From CAYSWH01 sp964434775 (GTDB lineage Bacteria; Patescibacteriota; JACMRA01), in assembly GCA_964434775.1 (NCBI GenBank), contig CAYSWH010000031.1:1-20832 (forward strand): DNA of 20,832 nucleotides, given 5' to 3'. Positions 1 through 5,221 of this stretch are shown here, piece after piece. The stretch's first letter is position 1. Each line of letters opens with the position of its first letter. A model generated the notes under the pieces. It did not search any database, was not told where the DNA came from, and saw only the letters and a program-made list of their open reading frames with translations. The position numbers were made by a program, and so were the translations under genes.

Positions 1-72
1 CGACCCCCTAATCAACCCGTCCCAGTCTTGGGCAAATTTGGTTTGGCCTTTGTCTATCGGATAGACTCATGA
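1..72 (+). CDS. Possible 3' end of an upstream gene
   Basis: Frame 1 is open from the window edge to a TGA at 70-72 and would encode about 23 residues ending in FGLAFVYRIDS. The composition looks protein-like (GKFGLAFVYRI), but the piece is too short to recognise. It may equally be chance. If real, it would be one of only two genes here that end in TGA. Positions 73-183, between this and the repeats, show no gene. Confidence 0.2.
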   Translation, partial: RPPNQPVPVLGKFGLAFVYRIDS

Positions 73-183
73 TTTTATAGCCACACCCTCTTTAACCAAG
101 ACATTTCCAAATTATTTTCCGACAATTGCCAAGTTATTATCCTGAATTTGCAACCTTGTCCTCCTGAAAACCAAAACCGCCTC

Positions 184-301
184 GTCATCCTGAATTTATT
201 TCAGGATCCCGTTCAAAACTGGATTCCGAAACAAGTTCGGAATGACAATTATTATTTCAGGATCTCTTCGAAGATATGCCGAAACAAGTTCGTCGTGACA
301 G
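184..301. repeat. Tandem degenerate repeat with small hairpins in the spacer before rpmH
   Basis: Two copies of a roughly 50-base unit lie side by side (about 196-247 and 252-301). They share TTATTTCAGGATC (196-208, 252-264) and CCGAAACAAGTTCG (226-239, 280-293) followed by a GTGACA/ATGACA end. The first copy holds two perfect 8-bp hairpins with 5-base loops: ATCCTGAA/TTCAGGAT (187-207) and ATTCCGAA/TTCGGAAT (223-243). An outer GTCAT/ATGAC pair (184-188, 242-246) encloses both. It resembles the dispersed GTCATCCTGAA-type palindromic repeats found between genes in many bacteria. The rest of 302-403 shows nothing recognisable. Confidence 0.7.
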
Positions 302-403
302 GTGTATAGGTTATGTTCGGATCCGACTATACATCTCTTAATTTAATCGAGGCCTTTCTAGCATAATTGATGACTTATCTACCACAAAGGGATTGAGACA
401 ATC

Positions 404-434
404 TTGACAAAAGCAGAAAAATTCCTTTTAGAAT
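404..434 (+). promoter_or_regulatory. Candidate promoter for rpmH-rnpA-tRNA-Phe
   Basis: A perfect -35 TTGACA (404-409) is followed after 19 bases by TAGAAT (429-434), five of six matches to the -10 consensus. The spacing is longer than the 17-18 bases seen at the other promoters in this window, so the match is moderate. It would start transcription near 441, about 46 bases before the rpmH ATG. Confidence 0.45.
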
Positions 435-486
435 ATTAGAATATTTCGAAGTATTTGAGTTTGAACAATTTTATTGATTTGATATT

Positions 487-621
487 ATGGGTGTTACTTA
501 CAGTCCAAAAAAGAGACAAAGAGCCAGAAAAACCGGTTTTCGAGCAAGGATGAAGACAATCGGAGGAAGGAATGTTCTTAGAAGGAGAAGGCAGAAGGGA
601 AGGCACAAACTAACGGTATAG
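487..621 (+). CDS. rpmH: 50S ribosomal protein bL34
   Basis: This 44-codon frame, ATG to TAG, encodes a very basic protein: MGVTYSPKKRQRARKTGF near the N-terminus, then RARMKTIGGRN and a KGRHKLTV end. The pattern GF-RARM-x-T-x-x-GR-x-VL-x-RRR-x-KGR-x-x-LTV is diagnostic of bL34, and 44 residues is the usual length. L34 is a small component of the large ribosomal subunit. It lies 69 bases before the family-supported rnpA start, the classical rpmH-rnpA pairing. The usual dnaA is not visible upstream in this window. No Shine-Dalgarno motif is seen before the ATG; the upstream sequence is AT-rich. Confidence 0.95.
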   Translation: MGVTYSPKKRQRARKTGFRARMKTIGGRNVLRRRRQKGRHKLTV

Positions 622-690
622 GTTAAGTTTGGGTTATTCCTCAGAGATTGATATAATTTGACATTTGAGAAAAAAGTTGAAATAATAGAA

Positions 691-1068
691 GTGTTACCAA
701 AAACAAGAAGGCTCGTTAGGTACAAAGAGATTCAAAAAACCTATCATACCAAATTTAAGAAGAAAACTACTTTTTGTCGCATTTTTTTAAGAAAAACCGA
801 TTCACAATTTAAACTTTTAGTAGTGGTTTCCTCCAAAATAAACAAAAAAGCCAATAAAAGAAATAGAATCAAACGAAAGATTAACTCCATATTTGAAAAA
901 ATGTATCAAGAAAAGAAATTACCTCACAACGTAAATTGTATAATCCAAGTGACCAACAAAGAAATTCTTTTTCAGAAACATCAAGAAATAAAAGATGATT
1001 TAATCAAAAACCTTCAGGATTTGTATTTTAAATCTTTTACTCAATCCAATTTTTCTAAGCCGAGGTAG
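691..1068 (+). CDS. rnpA: Ribonuclease P protein component
   Basis: This is the basic protein cofactor of RNase P, which helps the catalytic RNA bind and cut the 5' leader of pre-tRNAs. The family hallmark, an RNR-type helix, is visible as NKKANKRNRIKRKI. The N-terminus LPKTRRL matches the typical LPK-x-x-RL opening, which is why the GTG at 691 is preferred. An in-frame TTG at 658 would add 11 residues and cannot be excluded; neither has a clear ribosome binding site. The product is 125 residues, normal for RnpA. The last three codons and the TAG stop lie within the following tRNA-Phe gene, where the stop is formed by tRNA bases 8-10. RNase P cleavage of that tRNA would therefore cut rnpA mRNA inside its coding region (see findings). 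Confidence 0.9.
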   Translation: MLPKTRRLVRYKEIQKTYHTKFKKKTTFCRIFLRKTDSQFKLLVVVSSKINKKANKRNRIKRKINSIFEKMYQEKKLPHNVNCIIQVTNKEILFQKHQEIKDDLIKNLQDLYFKSFTQSNFSKPR

Positions 1069-1133
1069 CTCAGTGGTAGAGCAGTGGCCTGAAGAGCCTC
1101 GTGTCGTCAGTTCGATTCTGACCCTCGGCACCA
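1059..1133 (+). tRNA. tRNA-Phe (anticodon GAA)
   Basis: A full cloverleaf can be drawn. The acceptor stem GCCGAGG/CCTCGGC (1059-1065, 1123-1129) is perfect, the D stem is GCTC/GAGC, and the T arm is GTCAG-TTCGATT-CTGAC (1106-1122). The discriminator is A, and CCA is encoded at 1131-1133. The anticodon loop CTGAAGA (1089-1095) gives anticodon GAA, phenylalanine. The anticodon stem GTGGC/GCCTC (1084-1088, 1096-1100) has one T-T mismatch at its second pair. The 5' ten bases overlap the end of rnpA. No terminator hairpin follows. Confidence 0.95.
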
Positions 1134-1174
1134 CCAAAGTAGATTGACGAAGAAACAAAAACGATCATCAAACT

Positions 1175-1180
1175 TATAAT
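1175..1180 (+). promoter_or_regulatory. Possible -10 element ahead of the RNase J gene
   Basis: A perfect TATAAT occurs 42 bases after the tRNA. No good -35 lies 16-19 bases upstream; the nearest, TTGACG at 1144-1149, is 25 bases away. If used, it would give a leader of about 180 bases before the RNase J ATG. That AT-rich leader contains a 27-codon ATG frame (1247-1330) of basic residues with no ribosome binding site. Its status is open. Confidence 0.25.
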
Positions 1181-1369
1181 CAAAATTAATTTTTTGTGAC
1201 CAAGATTTTATTTAATAATATTTTTTGAGAAAAGTTAGTTTTGACCATGAATTTAAATGATTATTTCAGATTTGAAATACATAGAAAGATTATTTTGAGA
1301 ATTGTGAAAGAGAGATTTTCTTTAACTTAGTTTAAAATCAAGTTTTTTAAATGACTAATTATTTGTTAT

Positions 1370-3412
1370 ATGGTAGAAAAATCACCTGAGAAACGATCAG
1401 GTCAAAACAGAAGCGGTTTCAACAAAAGTGATAACCGAAATAATAGACACAGCTCAAACAATCAAAACAACGGGAATAGACGTAATAATCGAAACCGTAA
1501 AGGAGGTTTTAACTTCGGAAGAGATGGAGAAAAGAAAACTAATGCTCAGCCGTCATCCAATCCTACTTACCTCAAGAGAAGGCATGTAGTAGATAGGGAA
1601 GCAGGGCCAAGCAAAAACGGTTCTTCTAACTTAGCTCAAAAAACCGGCAGTCTTAAAAAGGGCAATCTGGCTGATCCCAATATCAGTCCTTATTTTAACC
1701 AAGGGCCAAAAATGGATTCTAATTCTCCAAAAGTTTTTCCGCAAGGACCGGCCGTAAGGGTTATTCCGATGGGTGGAGCTAATGAAGTAGGAATGAACAT
1801 GACGGCTATTGAGTGTGGAGATGATATTATTGTTATTGATACAGGGTTTGGTTTTGGCGGTGGAGAAAAATACCCCGGAATTGATTATATTATTCCGGAC
1901 ACATCTTACTTAGAACAAAATAGACATAAAATAAAAGCAGTAATTTACACTCATGGTCATTTAGACCATATCGGAGGCGCTCCTTACGTTTTGCCAAAAC
2001 TGGGTGATGTTCCGATTTACGGTATGCCATTGACTCTTGAACTTCTTAAAATCAGACTTCAAGATTTTCAACTGGATAAGCAATTTAGAGCTAAGATTAT
2101 TAACATGGACGAGATTCTAACTTTTGGGTCCTTCAAAGTAGAATTTTTCCGGTTAAATCATTCCATTCCGGATGTAGTCGGGTTAGCCATTGACACACCG
2201 ATGGGTAGAATTGCTTATTGTACCGACTGGAAGTTTGACAACACCCCTTTTGACGGGCAATTGTCTGATTATGCAAAATTAGCTGAAATAGGCGACAAGG
2301 GTGTACGTTTGTTAATCACTGACTCTTTGGGGGTACTTAAACCGGGCTATCAAATATCTGAAAGAGATATCTCTAAGACAGTCAAAAAACTATTTTATGA
2401 ATCCAGAGAAAGAATAATCTTTACAACCTTTTCTTCCTCTATTGCTCGAATTCAGCACGTAATTGACGCTTGCGAATACTACAACCGTAAACTGGCTTTA
2501 ACCGGGAGGTCAATGATTAATAACTTTGAAGCTTGCTATAGATTGGGTAAGATCAAAGTTCCCGATAATTTGGTTATTGATGTACGTGAAACAAAGAATT
2601 ACCCACCGGAGAAAGTCTGCATTCTTTGTACCGGCTCTCAAGGTGAAGATGCGGCGGCTCTCAACAGAATGGCTAGAGAAGAACACGATTTGGTTAAACT
2701 GCAAGGAGGCGATACGGTTATTTTTTCCAGTGGAGTTATCCCGGGAAATGAAGATGCCGTTCAAGATTTAACCGCCAAGCTTTCCAGGCTCGGAGTAAAT
2801 GTCTTTAATTATAAAGAATTTGATTTGCACGTCAGCGGTCATGCCTGTCAAGAAGATCTAAAATTAATGTTTAGCCTGGTTCGACCAAGTCATATCCAGC
2901 CTGTACACGGTGATCATTATATGATTAGGAAAGTCGGCGAACTTGGAGCCATGATGGGTATTCCTTTTGAAAACTTGGTAATCTCCGAAAATGGAAGAAT
3001 TACCGACATGCGTTCGGAGGATATTGTTTTGACGGAAGAAGTTATTAGCGAACACTGTTATTTGGTTGACGGCACCGGCGTTGGAGCGGTTTCCGAAATT
3101 GTACTGGAAGAACGAAGGCAAATGGCCACTCAAGGAAGCGTAATTTTGGTTATGGTTGTAAACAAACAAAAGAAGTTAGTTAACGGACCGGAAATTATCA
3201 GTCGAGGCTTTGTCTATATGAAAAATTCCCAGGTACTTTTTGACGAGATCAAAAACGAGGTTAGGAACCAATTCCATTCGCTTGACCTGGATCCCAACTC
3301 CAAGACTTATTACAGTGAATTAAGAAACAGTCTTAGACGAATTGCCAGTGAATTTATCTTCAGCAAAACCGAAAAACAACCCATGATTATTCCTGTGGTT
3401 GTGCAAGTTTAG
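1370..3412 (+). CDS. rnj: Ribonuclease J with long disordered N-terminal extension
   Basis: This is a metallo-beta-lactamase/beta-CASP ribonuclease of the RNase J family, which degrades and matures RNA as a 5'-3' exonuclease and endonuclease. The core begins near residue 129 (VRVIPMGGANEVGMN). Metal ligands are visible: HGHLDH at 195-200, His264 in NHSIPD, Asp286 in CTDW and His513 in PVHGDH. The beta-CASP motif HVSGH is at 487-491. The C-terminal domain ends at residue 680. The first 128 residues are rich in N, R, G, S, K and Q (NNRHSSNNQNNGNRRNNRNR) and look unstructured and RNA-binding; typical RNase J proteins of about 555 residues lack this. The gene follows tRNA-Phe and rnpA, forming an RNA-processing cluster. 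Its TAG stop interleaves with the TAA of the opposing gene at 3409. Confidence 0.95.
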   Translation: MVEKSPEKRSGQNRSGFNKSDNRNNRHSSNNQNNGNRRNNRNRKGGFNFGRDGEKKTNAQPSSNPTYLKRRHVVDREAGPSKNGSSNLAQKTGSLKKGNLADPNISPYFNQGPKMDSNSPKVFPQGPAVRVIPMGGANEVGMNMTAIECGDDIIVIDTGFGFGGGEKYPGIDYIIPDTSYLEQNRHKIKAVIYTHGHLDHIGGAPYVLPKLGDVPIYGMPLTLELLKIRLQDFQLDKQFRAKIINMDEILTFGSFKVEFFRLNHSIPDVVGLAIDTPMGRIAYCTDWKFDNTPFDGQLSDYAKLAEIGDKGVRLLITDSLGVLKPGYQISERDISKTVKKLFYESRERIIFTTFSSSIARIQHVIDACEYYNRKLALTGRSMINNFEACYRLGKIKVPDNLVIDVRETKNYPPEKVCILCTGSQGEDAAALNRMAREEHDLVKLQGGDTVIFSSGVIPGNEDAVQDLTAKLSRLGVNVFNYKEFDLHVSGHACQEDLKLMFSLVRPSHIQPVHGDHYMIRKVGELGAMMGIPFENLVISENGRITDMRSEDIVLTEEVISEHCYLVDGTGVGAVSEIVLEERRQMATQGSVILVMVVNKQKKLVNGPEIISRGFVYMKNSQVLFDEIKNEVRNQFHSLDLDPNSKTYYSELRNSLRRIASEFIFSKTEKQPMIIPVVVQV

Positions 3413-3846
3413 TTTAGTTTCCTAGTCAGGTTCCTATACCATTTAATGGAACCCTCCCTTTGGGCAGTAATTCTTTGGTTAATTGTTTCATCTGTTGGTA
3501 TTGCATTAGTTTCCATGTTAACAAAAACTGAATCGTCTGGATAATATTCGCCCTCCCTTTCATCACCCAGATAGTACAAAACATTCCTAACATACAGTCT
3601 TTTGGTGGTCGGATCAGAGCTGTTTATGTTAACCCAGGCGATTAGCCCATCTTTGCCTGCATAAAGGTTGTATCCGATTGGGCCGGTCGGATAAATTCCT
3701 AATCCCTCTAATTTTACTCTGTCAGCCTCAATGATGGCCTCTACCATAATATTTTGACACTGGGTGTTGGGAATTAGAAGGATGGGACCTGCTAATCCTG
3801 CGATTTGTGCCAGTAATTCCTGTGTTTTATTATTTCGTGGAGTATA
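3409..3846 (-). CDS. C-terminal part of an interrupted gene of unknown function
   Basis: An ATG at 3747 gives 112 residues, but the frame stays open and protein-like up to 3846 without a start codon, reading TQELLAQIAGLAGPILLIP before the Met. This upstream stretch overlaps the end of the preceding frame (3792-4442). Adding one base to the T4 run at 3825-3828 (AAAA on the coding strand) joins the two frames as NILHEIIK-TQELLAQIAG. The simplest reading is therefore one gene with a single-base deletion. Visible text includes GPIGYNLYAGKDGLIAWVN and GEYYPDDSVFVNMETN, which I do not recognise. The TAA stop interleaves with the RNase J stop. No signal peptide or membrane segment is clear. Confidence 0.55.
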   Translation of the reverse strand, partial: YTPRNNKTQELLAQIAGLAGPILLIPNTQCQNIMVEAIIEADRVKLEGLGIYPTGPIGYNLYAGKDGLIAWVNINSSDPTTKRLYVRNVLYYLGDEREGEYYPDDSVFVNMETNAIPTDETINQRITAQREGSIKWYRNLTRKLN

Positions 3847-4442
3847 TTATCTGGATTGGCAGCTATTCCGGCAATATTCCTCAGTTCATTTATAGGTAGA
3901 CCATCGAATAAAAGTTGGTATATTTCATCAAGGTGTCTAGCAAGTTCTTTCTCTGATCTAAAAATCAAACTTACGTCATATAGAGTTTTAAAAAAAGGCT
4001 TATTTTCAGAAAAAGGCTTTTTGGGAGGTTGTTGATATTGATTAGTTGTTGGGTCTTCTAAGCTTTGTGAATCCGCTTCCTCTCCTGGGAGGTTATTTAA
4101 GAGTGCCTTTAATAAAGGTTCTTTTGTAATAAAACGTCTGCCTACGCATTCATGGAAAACTTCAAATCCTTGCCCCTTCAAATAAGTTTCATCAATGTCC
4201 GTCATTACAATCGACACCGGAGAGTGCTTGATTATTTTGTCTACTTTCTCGGGGTCAAAGGAAGCGGGGTAACTAAAGTATTGTCTAACGAGATTGATAT
4301 ATTCTTGTTTTATTCCCAGGAGATCTTCTTGAATCTCGGGAGCCAGAGTTTTATCCGAGTCAAAAACATCAATTCCAAGTTCTCGATAGTCACTGACCGT
4401 TCTCCAATATTTTAATTTCGCTCTAAAGATTAGTCCTTCCAA
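3792..4442 (-). CDS. N-terminal part of the same interrupted gene, HAD-like DxDxT motif
   Basis: The frame has only a TTG start at 4442. An ATG at 4499-4497 lies in the same frame, but a TGA at 4472-4470 (its tenth codon) separates them. If that TGA were sense, the protein would begin MEVFSEKRE-x-PNFEKELRALEG and continue naturally, so this looks like a second lesion or a short leader peptide with re-initiation. SIVMTDIDETYLKG, near residue 80 from the TTG, fits HAD superfamily motif I (hydrophobic strand then DxDxT). The other HAD motifs are not convincing, so phosphatase function is only a guess. A Pro/Gln/Asn-rich linker (NQYQQPPKKPF) sits near residues 135-145. The end of the frame overlaps the C-terminal fragment out of frame. 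Confidence 0.55.
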   Translation of the reverse strand: MEGLIFRAKLKYWRTVSDYRELGIDVFDSDKTLAPEIQEDLLGIKQEYINLVRQYFSYPASFDPEKVDKIIKHSPVSIVMTDIDETYLKGQGFEVFHECVGRRFITKEPLLKALLNNLPGEEADSQSLEDPTTNQYQQPPKKPFSENKPFFKTLYDVSLIFRSEKELARHLDEIYQLLFDGLPINELRNIAGIAANPDNILHEIIKHRNYWHKSQD

Positions 4443-4584
4443 GGCCCGTAATTCTTTTTCAAAGTTTGGTCATTCTCTTTTTTCAGAAAATACCTCCATG
4501 ATTTTTAATAGTTTTACTTTTAAGCGATCTTTGACAAAATCAAAGAATAGCAGAATTTTGAGGTAATTACAAGTTTGCAGAAAA

Positions 4585-5208
4585 ATGACTGTATACCAAG
4601 AAAAGAAAAAGGCTGCCAATATCTTTTTACACGGGGCTTTCTACGATTATTCGCCTGTAATAAATAAGAGTTTATTCAACTTAGCTTCGGACGGAGGCAT
4701 TTATAATTGTCTAAAATTAGGCATTGAAGTCGATGTTATTTTAGGAGATTTGGATTCTTTGGGTGATTATCGGGGAGAGGTGGAAGTAATTCACGATCCT
4801 GATCAAGACACTACTGATTTTGACAAAGCCTTGGCATATTTACAGGCAAAAGGATTTACAAAAATTTATGTTTATTTCTTTTCCGGAAACAGATTTGATC
4901 ATCAACTAGCCGGGCTCTCTTCATTAATCAATTTTAAACATTTAGACATAACAATTTATGCTCAAAATCAGTCAATCGAACTTCTCCCCAAGAAATTCTC
5001 GTTTGAAGCCAAACCGGGAGAATTGATTTCTATCGTGCCTTTGGTCAAAACTGAGGACGTTGTTTTTAAAGGTTTAAAATGGAATTTGAACGGACAAAGT
5101 ATGGAACCAGGAGGTTTAATTAGCACCTCCAATCAAGCAGTAGTGAAAAGTGTTGAAATTAAATACCAATCAGGTTGTCTTTTGCTAATCAAAAACTGGA
5201 AGGAATAG
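4585..5208 (+). CDS. thiN: Thiamine pyrophosphokinase
   Basis: This enzyme transfers pyrophosphate from ATP to thiamine, giving thiamine diphosphate in the cytoplasm. The family motifs appear in order: ASDGG (34-38), VILGDLDSL (51-59), DQDTTDFDKAL (73-83) and GNRFDH (101-106, the usual GGRxDH with the first Gly replaced by Ser-Gly). The C-terminal beta-sandwich half has the expected GLKWNLNG and STSNQ thiamine-site texture. The length of 207 residues is normal. It begins at an ATG with no Shine-Dalgarno motif. No other thiamine gene is near, which suggests salvage of imported thiamine. It is divergent from the broken gene upstream and ends 13 bases from the convergent membrane-protein gene. 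Confidence 0.9.
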   Translation: MTVYQEKKKAANIFLHGAFYDYSPVINKSLFNLASDGGIYNCLKLGIEVDVILGDLDSLGDYRGEVEVIHDPDQDTTDFDKALAYLQAKGFTKIYVYFFSGNRFDHQLAGLSSLINFKHLDITIYAQNQSIELLPKKFSFEAKPGELISIVPLVKTEDVVFKGLKWNLNGQSMEPGGLISTSNQAVVKSVEIKYQSGCLLLIKNWKE

Positions 5209-5221
5209 CCTGAGTAGCAGA

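Noticed and set aside
361..486. Possible replication origin next to rpmH (DnaA box-like TTATCTACC at 374-382)
   Set aside because: Only one 7-of-9 match and no cluster of boxes, AT-rich unwinding repeats or dnaA gene in view.
2510..3169. Open frames on both strands inside the RNase J gene
   Set aside because: They are shadows of a gene whose motifs are complete, with no protein-like signal of their own.
3820..3832. Programmed -1 frameshifting at 3825-3828
   Set aside because: The site is not a classic slippery heptamer and no downstream hairpin was seen; a missing base in a run is simpler.
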